From positions 806,001-870,000 of the forward strand of contig JAGYXB010000557.1 in NCBI GenBank assembly GCA_022495005.1: a DNA stretch of 64,000 nt. The letters run 5' to 3'. The notes under the pieces are model-generated. The model searched no databases. It saw only the letters and a program-made list of their open reading frames with translations, and had not been told where the DNA came from. The DNA is from Rhyacophila brunnea. Taxonomy: Eukaryota; Arthropoda; Insecta; Trichoptera; Rhyacophilidae. Of the stretch, positions 47,446 to 59,479 are shown in pieces. The first letter of the stretch is position 1, and every line of letters begins with the position of its first letter. The translations under genes were made by a program, and so were the position numbers.

Positions 47446-48515
47446 TGCTTCCGAAAGAATCAATATCTTATTGCATGACCACGCTATCATATAAATAAAT
47501 AAATCTTCATAATCGAACTAAAAAAGCAGTAGAAAACCTAAAGCGTACTCATCCTAGTAAGTCTAAGTTATTTTTTTAAAAATAAATATTGTAGTTCACA
47601 TCACAGTTTCCAGTACTTTCACAATCACTTTCAGCCAATATCTACTTCCATCGACTTTTTACAAGGGCACTTTTTTATTCAAATAAAATAACATAATAAT
47701 ATGAATAACGCATGTTCTGCGTTGTGATAATATTTTTACAGTTCACATTCAAAAACAGGTGATCTACTATCATCAGTTAAAGGCACAATCATTTGCACTC
47801 TGCGTTTAAATGTTTATATTGCTGTACTTTCTCAGTTTTAAAAGAAAGAATATAGTAATATTATATTAATTGAATTCGACAGAGCATGGCCCCCACAAGG
47901 GGGGGGGGCTGACAGGGCTGTAGCCTAGGGGCCCGGCGTGGCGAGTCGACCAAGATAAATGAATTTAACACACATCTTAATTTTTCTCTAATGGTAAAAA
48001 CACGTATAGTATACGATGACATAGTTTCCCAAAGAAAATGGTTCGATCGGCAACTGCTGGACAAACGAAATCATTAAATGGTGCCCAAGTATAAAATATC
48101 CGAAAGGTAAATGGGATAGTCAATTTATATAGATAGACAATGTATATACTACACATATCTATCAATGAGCAAATACGTCTACTATCTCTCCTCACTAAAA
48201 GCACATTTTAAAAGATGAACGCATATTTATGGGACAATCAAGGACGATAACAAAGTGGTGGAGAAAATACAATGCTGAGCTATACGGTATAATTTGAGTT
48301 ACCCCATCTCCACCTGCCATGTATATGCAGCCGCGATTTGTGCACGACCGCCTTCCATACGCTGTAAACGTGTAAGAATGAAAAGATTTTAGTACCACAC
48401 TTTCTTTTCCCGAAACGATGCTGCACGAGACTGGTGTAGCAACCATGCACGATAGTACTTAAAGAAAGAGTTTTAGAGAATAAAAAGAATCTTTATGACG
48501 ACTAAACGTAGATTA
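47446..48515. other. AT-rich stretch with one GC-rich transposon-like patch
   Basis: Bases 47885-47945 contain CAGGGCTGTAGCCTAGGGG, similar to the CAGGGCCGTAGCCAGGGG-type termini of hAT elements, next to a G10 run. No partner end or gene is recognised. Minus-strand frames at 47.9-48.4 kb have no motif. Confidence 0.4.
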
Positions 48516-48524
48516 ATCAATTAC

Positions 48525-48775
48525 GATTAAGAGACTGCCCCGATTAGGTCAAGTGCACCGAATAAATGCAATGAACCGCCAAAAAGAGTAATTGAATAGG
48601 ATACAGAAGAGGCAAACCAAAAATTCTGATGCTGGATTGAGCTATCAAATACTGCTATATACTCGGGATACCAAACTGACAAATGGCCACTATAGATGGA
48701 TACAATTGAACAAAAGAATCGTTGGAGAAAGATAGGATACACCCCGGGTTGACGCAATCCTTTTGACAATGCTGC
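48525..48775 (+). pseudogene. non-LTR retrotransposon pol tail relic
   Basis: Plus-strand pieces RLGQVHRINAMN, then a decayed segment, then TKESLEKDRIHPGL follow the LINE C-terminal order G.V.R......RW.....D......R..W..I...A..H.GL. Stops and frameshifts are frequent. It is dead and strongly diverged. Confidence 0.5.
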
Positions 48776-48946
48776 TATCTCTAAAAGTTAGCTGATAATA
48801 CTTTTTCTGTACACGACTTACCGATAATAACTATTAATTATAGGAAACATTCGGTTGTAGCCATTAAGCCAGACCAGTAAATAAAGTGCATCTTAACGGC
48901 AGGCATTGACTCCAATTTGTTCGGCGCGCTGCGATTTATCACGCCC

Positions 48947-49181
48947 ATGCGCCAGGCGGGAAGCACGTGGCTTCCGCAAGCGGTCGCATCACTAACGACA
49001 CCGCCAGCCCGTCTAGCGCCGCCGCAAATTGGAACCGTAATTCAACCGGAAGTGTGGCAGATTGATGACACAGACCGCCGCTGCTACGAACTACATATTA
49101 GTAGTTGTAAGAAGCGAGTGGCTGCCACTTTTACCGAGCCGGCAGAACAAGCGCGACGGTCGAACAGGTGGACGGCGGCAG
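48947..49181 (+). CDS. candidate exon with strong splice donor, unknown product
   Basis: From ATG at 48947 the plus frame stays open for 78 codons, to GCGGCAG followed by GTAAGG (GT at 49182-49183), a near-consensus donor. Without splicing it would run on to 49258. The region is far richer in G+C than its surroundings. The product begins MRQAGSTWLPQAVASLTTPP and includes IGTVIQPEVWQIDDTDRRCY; no domain, signal peptide or membrane segment is recognised. It diverges from the candidate minus exon at 47.2 kb, so the two could share a regulatory region, but 1.7 kb separates them. A GC-rich leader with a chance frame is an alternative. Confidence 0.3.
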
Positions 49182-49259
49182 GTAAGGCAAAAAGGTACTT
49201 CGCGCAGGTTAATAGTGTATTAAACACCGCGTTAACTAGTACCTACAATATTGGATGAA

Positions 49260-50370
49260 TTAATAAAAAAAAAACCAATAATGAAAATGTATACCTGATT
49301 AATTTAATTAAAGCGTATGTATATACTGTCATAAATATGAAAAGTAATGTGTCAATTAGTGTTAGCATATTGTAGCGCCCTCACTCAGCGGACAACTTAT
49401 ACTGGTGGCTCTATAGTAAGTGCCCTACGGTAGCGTAGCATAGTGCATACCTCACGTCTGGCAAAAATAACAAGTTGTTATTATGAATGCGTATTAAAAA
49501 ATTATATATAATATTATACCCTCCATTCTGGAGTAGACTTATTTGAAGTCGTGGGTGCGTGTTCGAATACGTTCATATTAATAAAATAAATATAACAATA
49601 ATTATTAAAAGGGAGTTCTTTGAAATAAACCACATTAATACTTTCTTATTTATATAATTTGTTGAACTATTGATGAAAAAAAATATTTATAAATTTGTTT
49701 ATATAAGTAATAAATATCCTAACTAGGCTGTTTTAAAGAACACACCTGTAAAATATTTCAAATGTGAGTTAGAATAGTTCTGCATTCATATTTAATATTA
49801 AACACAATTTATTTTGGTAAGGAGTGTCATTCGTCATACGTAACTCTTCTTGTCTTCCGCATCCACTTTTTTTCAAGCAATTATTTTTCATTATAATGTG
49901 TAATTTACAACGTATTTCGTAGATGTTATCAAACAGCGCAAACACACAAATCTTGCAACGGTTTAGACGTCGTAATACGGGATATGCCGATCGATTTCTG
50001 AGGGACCACCGCCAGTGAAATTGTTGTGAACACGCTCCGACGAACCGGAATAATTTTCATATTATATAAAAAGCTTCACCTTTCAATAAAGCACTTAAAC
50101 GTGTGTCAAATGCGAGCGAAAATAGAGCCCGGCAATAGGAGAGAATAAAAATATACCGAACTAAACTATTTATTGCAAGTAGATAGGCTATTACTATACA
50201 AAGACGACCCTTTTTAAAAATAATGGTGGGGTTGGTTGGTGAAATACTGAAATGTATGAAGATAACTTGAATTATGTATTTAACAAAAAATACTTCATCC
50301 TTTAAGCTGCCATTTATATGGTAGACGACGTACATTACAATGTTGGGTACCTACGTAATTAATTTATGTC
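49260..50370. other. AT-rich stretch, nothing recognised
   Basis: If the exon ending at 49181 is real, this would be intron. Only short frames are seen, the longest being a 92-codon minus frame at about 50.06-50.34 kb with no motif. Confidence 0.5.
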
Positions 50371-50372
50371 AT

Positions 50373-51771
50373 TTAACGGCCCACATGCTCGTCGTAGGTC
50401 AAAATTGAATTTTTATTGTATTTTCAAACCATGATCCTGGACACTCCTTAAACGTTGTAGATAATCTATTTATATAATTTTGAAGCCTTATTATCCTTTA
50501 TAGTTATTTTAAACATTTGATGACTGCATAAAGTATTTTTGTTACATAAAATAGTATTCTTTTAAACCTCTCGCTCTAATGTTTTAGAACATAGTCATAT
50601 TTCGGTACATAACTGTGCAGTGGTGTTAAGATTTTTTACATTTATTAATTTTAAACGCATTTATAAAACCATTAGTAAAATTTATTACGAGATAATTTTT
50701 GTAAAATATTCAAGATAAAAAATTAAATTGATAATCTCTGTGATCCCAAATTTGACAAGAATTAGGCATTTTATTATTCAAAAAATCGGCAAGATTAACA
50801 CATTTGAAGATGATTCTAAAGATAATTATTATAAGCTATGTCTTTGACCATTCAAGTGTGATAAAAATCTTATGAATAATTATTGCTTTATAATAATTAT
50901 TGACCTAAGAATAAGGTAGTGTTTTTCTGAAATACGCCATTTCTTTTGTCATTCCCCAGTGGTTAAGCTACAACATACGGCCGTAGCCATAAATTGATAA
51001 ACTATAATTGAAGTAGGGAGTAAAATGATATTGATGCGCGTGTTTGCACATGTACAGTTTAAAACATTTTTTTAAAAAATTCGTATATGTACATGTTCAA
51101 ACACGCGCGTTAACATAATTTTACTCCCTACTTTAATTATAGTTTGTCAATTTATGGCTACGGCCGTGTGTTGTAGCTTAACCACTGGGGAATGCCAAAA
51201 GAAATGGCGTATTTCAAAAAAACACTACCTTATTCTTAGGTCAATAATTATTATAAAGCAATCATTATTCATAAAATGTTTATCACACTTGAATGGTTAA
51301 AGACATAGCTTATAATAAATATCTTTAGAATTATCTTCAAATGTGTTAATCTTGCCGATTTTTGAATAATAAAATGCCTAATTCTTGTCAAATTTGGGAT
51401 CACAGAGATTATCAATATAATATTTTATCGTGAATATTTTACAAAAATTATCTCGTCATAAATTATACTAATGGTTTTATAAATGCGTTTAAAAATTACT
51501 AAATGTAAAAAATCTTAACACCACTGCACAGTTATGTACAGAAATATGACTATATTCTAAAACATTAGAGCGAGAGGTTTAAAAGAATACTATTTTATGT
51601 AACAAAAATACTTTATGCAGTCATCAAATGTTTAAAATAAATATGAGGGATAATAAGGCTTCAAAATTATATAAATAGATTATCTACAACGTTTAAGGAG
51701 TGTCCAGGATCATGGTTTGAAAATACAATAAAAACTCAATTTTGACCTACGACGAGCATGTACCCCCTTAA
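50373..51771. mobile_element. 1.4-kb palindromic element flanked by TTAA, second copy
   Basis: The length (1399 bp), arms, central GCGCGTGTTTG...CAAACACGCGC hairpin and outer TTAA (50373-50376 and 51768-51771) all correspond to 12358-13754. The ends are more worn: the left reads TTAACGGCCCACATGCTCG, while the right keeps CGAGCATGTACCCCCTTAA. The flanks are unrelated to those of copy 1, so the whole palindrome moved as one unit. It is non-coding. Confidence 0.85.
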
Positions 51772-51774
51772 GCG

Positions 51775-53450
51775 AAGAGTTACTGGCATATCTAATATTG
51801 AAAGAAAATTAAATTCGTACTTTTTAAAGTATCACTTAGTATTCACCACAATATACTTAAAGATAGCCACAGACCTGCTAAACTCTAAATGGTTAACATG
51901 CATTATCTGTTAGGTGTGGTAGTGGCAAGTTATGTATCTCAGAGTGGAGAAATATGGGATAAACTTAAACACGTGTTAAAGATATACAGTACCTATTTAA
52001 CTTGTTCACGTACAACGAAAATCAGAAAAATTTAGGACAGTTGCGATTTATGTCCTGAGTAGTAAACCGAGCCCGGCTTCAAAACCTTGATTCATAGCGA
52101 CTGACGAGTACATTTCTATCATATTAATCTTTTCTGTGAACAGAACAATATCACTCTAATTGAGACCATTGGAAGCAAAAGCAACAAAGTCCCTTGTTAT
52201 CCCATGTTGCATTTGATTCAAATAGCCACAATTATTGTCAGTTATTTTTTAAAACTGCTTCCAGTTAAGAACTCAAGAGTACACTAATGATGATAACATA
52301 TTCATTATTACCCAGTGTTACGTTATCGTTAGGTCTGATAGCTTACAAACACGGGTACCTAACTATTTTAACTAGCGTTTTATCAATTACTTTTATTAGT
52401 AAATTCCACATGGATTAAATTAATTAGTTTAGAGAGAAATAGGTTAATTAAGAATAGTTTTAATGTCCCTATTAAATGTTGGTTGTGATAATAAAACTGA
52501 ATGAACGCATGGGAGGACTTCGCGGAATTTTATGGTCCTACCCTCAAAGCAGTGAAATTAAGCTTTACTACAAAGTTACTTAGTTGTAATTAATACTAAT
52601 AACATATTCAATCAATACAACGTAAAACTTATAGTTTATTGCGAGAATAACTAAATATAAAAAAAATAAAACAAATGTTTAAAATTATTTTACAATAGAC
52701 AAACTAAAGTGAAAACTTCAGCAAAACATGAAACCCAAAAAAAATGTAAGATTCCGAGACACTTTTTCGCTTACGAAAGAATAAAATAGAATATAAATCT
52801 TTTGGAATACAGATAGATATATTTTCCTAAATATTTTTTTTTGTATTTCCGCTTAGTTCAGAGGTTTTATAAAAGTCATGTCCAAATAAATTATCGGCAA
52901 ATAATATATTTTATACTAACTAGGTGCATTGTAATAATATTTAACTATTTGTTGATATTAACTAGTAAATCGAAACGATTGGAGATTATTAATTACTATC
53001 AGAACACATTATTTTCTTCCCTAAAAGAGCAAGACGTGTCTTTGTGCTAAATGTTTTTGTTATTTGATCGAAAACTTTATAGTACCTACTTACCTACCAG
53101 CGTACTATAAAGTTTTGTAACTAAATACTAAATGCTGAAATTCGAAGAAAAAATCATTACATTAATGATAAAAAAGTACGTTTACTACGCACCAAAAATT
53201 ATTATTAGAGACATCGCTATGATTTCTTAAATTCTTACATTCGAATATTTGGGTTGGCGGCGTATTACAGCCTTAAAATTATCGAAGTTATACAATAATA
53301 ATTACCATTAATAATTTCAGTCTCAAAATCTCACATGACACCCTATCTATGTCAAGTATCATCATCTGTTACTAGGCTACATTAACATTCTTAAGAAGTT
53401 TTTTATTTAGTTTTTTAACAACTGAAAGCAGACAATTTCTAGTATTTTTG
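51775..53450. other. AT-rich stretch, nothing recognised
   Basis: Only short frames in AT-rich sequence. The small inverted pair ACTTTATAGTACCTAC / GTACTATAAAGTTTTG at 53070-53116 forms a weak hairpin. Confidence 0.5.
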
Positions 53451-53455
53451 TAAAA

Positions 53456-54801
53456 ATGGAAAAAGTGAATTTCGGGTGTTGATAAAACATTATTTTTGCG
53501 TAGAAAAACCATTACGTAAACCAAAAGTAAGCTTGAAAAATATTACTGGGACTTTTCGCCATCGGTTTAAATCACAGGTTCTCAAACTTATTTCGACCAC
53601 CGCCCGCCCACTTTGAGATTTAAAAAAAAATCTAGTGCCCCATATTTTTAACTAAAACCTTAACTTTAACCAAAACGCCATTTTGGTCAATTTCCGAAGA
53701 TGTCAGATTCTTGAAATAAAAAGCGGGAACGTGACGAGTGCATGCGCAAGCGACTCTAGTTTTTTCGTCTATACGGGTCTCCAAGCATTCAAGTCTAAAA
53801 TCGCATCTCAAGAATTTCGGATAGGGATGGGATCGCCGCAATGGACCGAAAAGTTTTGTATGAAAAAAAATATCGAACAGACAATTTTATTTAGTTAACT
53901 TAACCATGGACTACGTACATGAAATATAAAGCTGCATCATGCGTAAGCGACTCTAATTTAACAGTCTATACGGGACTCCAAGTATTCGAGTGGTAAATCG
54001 CATCTCAAGTGGTGTCGTGTTGAGATTACGTCGGATTTGTATAGATAGAATTTGTCTGCTGTCGCCCCTCTAGATTTCCTTAACGCCCCCTAATTTTATT
54101 TGAGCGTTCTACTGCCGCCCTGAAAGCCTCCAGCGCCCATAAGGGGGCGTTATCGTCCACTTTGAGAAAAACTGGTTTAAATGGTTCACAAGTGGTTTAT
54201 CGCTTTTCGTTGTGGGAATTCAAGCACAAGTGATGCCGAACGTTCAATACGCCCAATAATTGCGGTCACCACACCAGAAATGATTGAGAAAATCCATGAT
54301 ATTGTGATGGATCCATGGATGGTGAGGCTGTAGGCATCCCAATTGAACGGGTTCAAAATATTTGGATATGAGAAAGATTCCTCAAGATGGTTGCCGCGAT
54401 TGCTCACAATCGACAATAAACGCACACGTGTGACAAATACAAATGCATGTTTGGAGATGTTTAAGCGTAATCCAAATGAATTTCTGCATCGATTTAGTTC
54501 TCTTCCACCAAAACAATGGACGGAAGCACACGTGTGTCGTAGTTCCATAGCAAAATTGAATTAAATTAAATTTAATTGATTCCTCGTCCATCATATTCTC
54601 CAGATTTAGCCCCATGCGACTATTTCCAGATTCAAAGAAATGGCTCGGCGGAAAAAGATTTGGCACTAACCACGAGGTCATCAATGAAAAAACGCCTATT
54701 TCGAAGGTTTGGAGAAATCGCAGTTTTTTGAAGAGATCACAAAATTGGAGAAACATTGGACTAAGTGTATCGAGCCAAATGGGGACTATGTTGAAAAATA
54801 A
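53456..54801 (+). pseudogene. mariner transposase pseudogene, split and internally deleted
   Basis: Recognisable pieces in order: EFRVLIKHYF just after the start (one base out of frame with the ATG), KWF and then STSDAERSIRPIIAVTTPEM after the insertion, a WLPRLLTIDNKRTR piece, RNPNEFLHRFS, YSPDLAPCDYF, a WLGGKRFG piece and CIEPNGDYVEK before the TAA at 54799-54801. The stretch holding the first and second catalytic Asp is deleted, between about 54505 and 54580. The third motif has Cys in place of Ser (LAPCD). Several frameshifts are present. It is not functional. Confidence 0.8.
53573..54174. mobile_element. 602-bp hAT-like MITE with 8-bp target duplication
   Basis: It is flanked on both sides by the same eight bases, GTTTAAAT (53565-53572 and 54175-54182), the duplication length made by hAT transposases. 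The ends CACAGGTTCTCAAACTT and, inverted, CAGTTTTTCTCAAAGTGG are typical hAT TIRs with the TTCTCAAA core. Joining across it restores continuity of the mariner relic, so the insertion is later. Inside, a block of about 85 bases (53735-53818) is repeated in diverged form at about 53931-54020. No transposase is encoded. Confidence 0.85.
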
Positions 54802-54871
54802 CATGATGTTTTGTCGAAAAAATCATGCCTTGTTTCATTTTTACCAGACTTATCATACTGCCCTCGTATAT

Positions 54872-55745
54872 TCAGCGGATCTTTCATAGTTCCATGAGTT
54901 TTTTTGTATTCCCGTTGTAAACTGATACAATTCAATGAACTCAATTGACAGAGAAAGTTAGTAAGTCTTAATTGTAGTGCAAGAAAGAAATACCCAATTT
55001 TAGTAAACCAATCCATCTGGATGTATCTAGCTTTCGTGCGACACAATAATTCTTGACAAAGATCGATCGTAGGCGCCGCAAGATAATACGCTATTTCGAA
55101 ATCCGAATACGAAAAAACAAATCCTCAGTATTTCACGAGTTCATGTTAGTGTCATGAAAAAACTATTGAATGATAAATTAAATTTCTAACAAATTCATTA
55201 AGTGGGCGTGGAATTAATTTGTCAAGAGTCCTAGAATTTGAAAATTCATCCCGTATATTTGAAATTGCTTAGCCACAATGTTTTAGAATATAATATACTA
55301 GATGCAACACCAAATGCCAAAGATAAACGAAACGATAAATCTAACACTTTAAATTTACAACAAAGGCGAAGTTACACGTGGTATTATCCATTATCATCAA
55401 AGTTTACCTGAGTTTTGGAAACGTGCTGAGACAGGAGTCGGCAACCTTTTACACAAACACATAATAAACACGCTTGAAAGACCCCAGTAAATGTATATAA
55501 TTTTAACAAGATTTGCATCTATTTGTTGGCGTCATTAATTTACAGTCTTTACACCTTAGTAATATATATATATATAATATATGTATATAGGTATATCATA
55601 TTATTATTTGAGCAAATTATTCAAATGTATCATTATGTTCTTATATTATGTAAAATTCGTTTTTTATTCAAATAAATATCTTTACCTGCGGTCAAATTGT
55701 ATTGCCTCAGCTGTGAACGCCTACTTTGATATGATTAAATTCAAC
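54872..55745. other. AT-rich stretch, nothing recognised
   Basis: It contains a short TA microsatellite near 55563-55590. Frames are short and motif-free. Confidence 0.5.
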
Positions 55746-55747
55746 AG

Positions 55748-55806
55748 ACCTGGGACCCACGACGCTATTATAGGCCGACGCTTAAGCCGCGAGGCCATCA
55801 TGCACT
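55748..55806 (-). repeat. SINE head relic
   Basis: It matches the tRNA-like head of the SINE at 7556-7757 (CCTGGGAC...CGACG...ATTATAGG...GGCCATCRTG) in the same orientation. The tail is not recognisable here. Confidence 0.55.
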
Positions 55807-55809
55807 ATC

Positions 55810-57990
55810 ATGTATCTTGTCAGAATAATGATTTTGACAAAGTCGACAATCAATAAAATTGACAGTTGAATGCTGCTGTGTGTCCTATAATATAGGACCG
55901 GTCGCCACGACTAATTGTACCACCTCTACTTATCGATATCATCATCATCATGCTATGTAATGTTCCCATCATAATAAATCGGTAATCGGAACCGATGTAT
56001 TATTGTAATTGTGGTGGATTGGCCAATGCATAACCAGCTTGATTTTCGTTTGAAATTCGCGCCTTTTTGGCAAACGCGCTGCCCTCAGACACTTTTGTAT
56101 TATTATAGTACCGAAGAAGGTATCAGTTGTCCTTCCATCGAGCTAGCGAGCATCCGATTCAAATTGTAACTTCCCCAGGCACTTTTTTATGGAGCAGGAG
56201 AGCATAATATCGGACGCTTTTCAATAAGTTAATAATCAATTCCATAATCGTGTATAATTATCATATAAATGTGCTTCGTCTAATAATGTATAAAATGTTT
56301 GGTCGGATCGGACTTTAAATGAAGTATCGATTATCAATTACCTACCCCTTCAAATAGAAACATGTCGAGTTTCTGACATTTACTGTAAAGAAGTATACGT
56401 CCCAGTGTGACAGGAAGTATTTATTATTTTTGCTGATGCTACGAATGTCGGACTTCACATATTATTTTTTATCGAAACGTATAACATCAAAAAATCGAGT
56501 TCACCATGAAGCGAACGAAGTCACATTGGGAATCATACGCGGGGCAGTGTTGCCGCCCACTGCCCCAAGATATATATACCTATAAGGTACTGTTAAGCAA
56601 ATGATCTACCACGTCCGTACCTCAAAACTTTTCGCATTTGCTCTACCGTACTGCAGTATAATTCCCACTGTCCTTTAGCAAATTAAAACTTAGTTTACAC
56701 GTAACTAAAAGCTATTGCATTTGGCCATGGGAGGCTTAGCGGTATCCAGTGTGCCAGGAAGTTTACGCATATGTAAAGCAGTTTATTTGAATGCACTGTA
56801 ACTCTGGAGTAGACGATAGCCACTGCCCATAAACCTGCTATCTACGCGAAGCCAGTGCTACAGAAAGCATGCATAGCAAATCTTCCTTTTATATACTATA
56901 CGACGTTCGTGAAATTCATAAAAGCGTCACCTTTATGGCAGCTAAGGAAGAGGTGTATAAAATGTTTATAGAAAAAATTTTAATGAATAAAAAAGGCTGC
57001 TGTATAATATATCGATTTTCCGACATGAATGTAACGTAAAAAGGCAAACATTAAATAATTTATTACTCACTTGTATTTTTTAATATGGAATAAATATGGT
57101 TAATAATGACTTTAATTGATAAAATGGATGATTTTAATGATGACACATAGCAATCAGGAAAAAATAAGAAAATACAGAACTAAATAAGGATAATATCCGA
57201 AAACAAACGTAACGAACTTGAAACTCCTAAAACTTACATTGGAAATGTCCCAAGAGACACTTACGAAAGTCTTAGTTGGCATGGTATAATTTTAGTTCAA
57301 TATATGACTCTAATATGACTAAGATTCCTGTTAAACGACCCTGCGCATACACATCTGGCTCATATAAGACAGGGGTAGAGTGAAAATAATACCTAATTGA
57401 CTAATAGTTTCAAATCCCAGTTTGTAATAAAGGCTTTTCCTTGTGTAAATAAACCAATATTAATTTCTGAAAAATAGAGAAAGACAGCTAGCTGGCGACT
57501 GCCTATCAAGACTGCCCATAAAAATTTCCATTTTCGGTTAAAAAAATAACTTCGCATTGCATTAAAGGCAATTGCGACTCTTGAGTCCATCTCTTTACCG
57601 CATTGTTGGCAAATGTCAAATCGCACCCTCGCAACTAAACTGCCACAATCCAAAAAACGTCAAACAGAGAAAATCAGCTTTGAAGTTTTTACCTTTCACA
57701 TTTTTGTACTGTGTTTTTGAAATATGTTTAGATATTGAATGAAGTTTTGACTTGAATTTGATGACTTAGAGATATTAATATATAATGATATCGGTACATA
57801 TAGTATGAACGATAGTCAATGAAACGTAGTAATTAACTCAAAACACGTGAATTTGGACTTATGGCGGTTTAGTTGCGAGGGTGCGAAATATTATATTGCG
57901 CAATCTACGTCATATTTTATTTTCAGAAAAAATTAGTTGTGAGTGAGGTCACATGTTTTACAACCCCCCATCACCTTCACCGTCATATTA
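55810..57990. other. no gene recognised
   Basis: AT-rich with less AT-rich patches at about 56030-56220 and 56500-56900. An 86-codon minus frame at 57393-57653 has no recognisable motif. Nothing transposon-like was identified. Confidence 0.45.
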
Positions 57991-57992
57991 TA

Positions 57993-58377
57993 TATCGATA
58001 CCATAGTTCAATAGGGGAATAACTCAAAATTTAAAGGTTTTGAGTTAAGAATGTCATTCGATGTAAAAAGATCTTTTCTTTATAATTCAGCAAAAAAATA
58101 GTCTAAAATTTCTTCAATGTGTCATAAAATCAAATAACCCTTTCTGATAATAATCAGTAATTCCGTTATTAATCAAATTTATTGGTTAATTCTTTAATAA
58201 ACTGTACAATTTCATTGTGCATTGATTAATTCAACTAAATTAAATATAAAAAAATTACACTTTCATCGAAATCAAGGCTTTAAAATTAAAATCAGAATTT
58301 CCTGCAAAAAATTCAAACTCCACTATCTTGGAACAAGGTTTTTTGAGTTGTTCTCCTATTGAACTATGGTATCGATA
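57993..58377. mobile_element. TIR element flanked by TATCGATA on both sides
   Basis: About 38 bases at each end are inverse: TATCGATACCATAGTTCAAT at the left and its inverse at the right, continuing into AACTCAAAA / TTTTGAGTT. TATCGATA is its own inverse, so it can be either the outer part of the TIR or an 8-bp target duplication. The interior (58001-58369) is AT-rich and non-coding. Confidence 0.8.
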
Positions 58378-58379
58378 TG

Positions 58380-59440
58380 ATCCTTCCCCCTTAGCGTGGC
58401 GGCATATGTATATGGATAACACCTTCTTGCAATTTCGTCATTAATATTGATAATTTGTATGTGTGAGAGTAATGGTATATATAATTCAATGGATTCGATC
58501 TGTGAGAAGACGCAACAACGGAAATAAAGGGCGATAAATCAATATCCAGCTAGTCATCCAATACATACAAAATTGAGTCGCACGATCGTTAAGTATATTT
58601 ATGACAGAAATTAATTTCCCGCTAAACAAAGAACGGCCGGCTGCTGATGAGCTTTATTAACTTAACTGTCGTTAAATTTATGCATACATAATAAATTTCA
58701 AGCGCTGGACACGTGCACCCGTGGTGAGCTGTTGAATTCTCGAATCAATATTTCCCATCCCTAAGCACTGTTGAAAGCTCGACCGGCGGGAACTTGCGGA
58801 TAACATTGTGCTACAAAATAAGTTAGGCCAATGCAAAGTTGTTAACGGCAAACGATCATTGCTCCATTAAAACTGTTTCTTGCTTACTCCACGACGCCTT
58901 TAAATTAAAGTTCCCCGGGACCCGGTAACGGGGTGGCGGGACCTTTGATCGTAAACTTTTAAAGGGAAATTTAAAGAATTTGGGTAAGCCTTTGCATAAT
59001 TTAATTCAACGCTCGGCGGAGAATGCACAAAGCAATGTAATTCAATCAGGCGTTATGAAGATAAAGCATATTGGGAGCACTAAATAAAAGCGTATTACAC
59101 AGGCAGCGAAAATACATGCTATATATCTATGCCTACGGAGTTTTCGTAGACAAGCAAACTCACTACCGACTGAAAAAGCTACTACCAGTGTTTTCAACCC
59201 CCGGTCCGCAGGAACTTTCTACAAGTCCGCAAATAATTTGCGCCCATTTAAAAATGCATACCTATGACAAAAATTCCAAGCGAATCGTCAGATAAAGAAA
59301 TAGGCACATTTACATTTTTTGTTGTGTAGTCAGAAATAAAAACGAAACAGAGAAACCAAATGGATGTCAATGCAGCACTTCGTCTCTTCTAAACAATACA
59401 ATTAATATTCTAGCAAATATGAAGCTGCAGTCTTCACACA
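58380..59440. other. no gene recognised; region of balanced composition
   Basis: Bases 58600-59060 are less AT-rich, with blocks such as CCCCGGGACCCGGTAACGGG, and look unique. No convincing frame is seen, so conserved non-coding sequence or an unrecognised exon is possible. Confidence 0.4.
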
Positions 59441-59472
59441 ATTTTTTTGGCATTTTTTGGCATTTTTTGGCA
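59441..59472. repeat. short tandem repeat ATTTTTTGGC
   Basis: The ten-base unit is repeated about three times, immediately before the single palindrome arm. Confidence 0.7.
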
Positions 59473-59479
59473 ATTTTTC

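Larger units (their letters stand above)
53456..54868 (+). mobile_element. old mariner relic, interrupted by a hAT-like MITE
   Basis: N-terminal mariner sequence begins at ATG 53456, resumes after an inserted element (53573-54174) and ends at a TIR remnant CCCTCG followed by TA at 54867-54868. No left TIR was found. The family differs from the two copies at 18 and 23 kb and is much more decayed. Confidence 0.8.

Noticed and set aside
47884..47945. Second CpG-type promoter
   Set aside because: Short, and it contains a CAGGGCTGTAGCC-type terminus, so a transposon end is more likely.
54382..54804. 140-codon minus frame
   Set aside because: Antisense of the mariner relic, which reads on plus.
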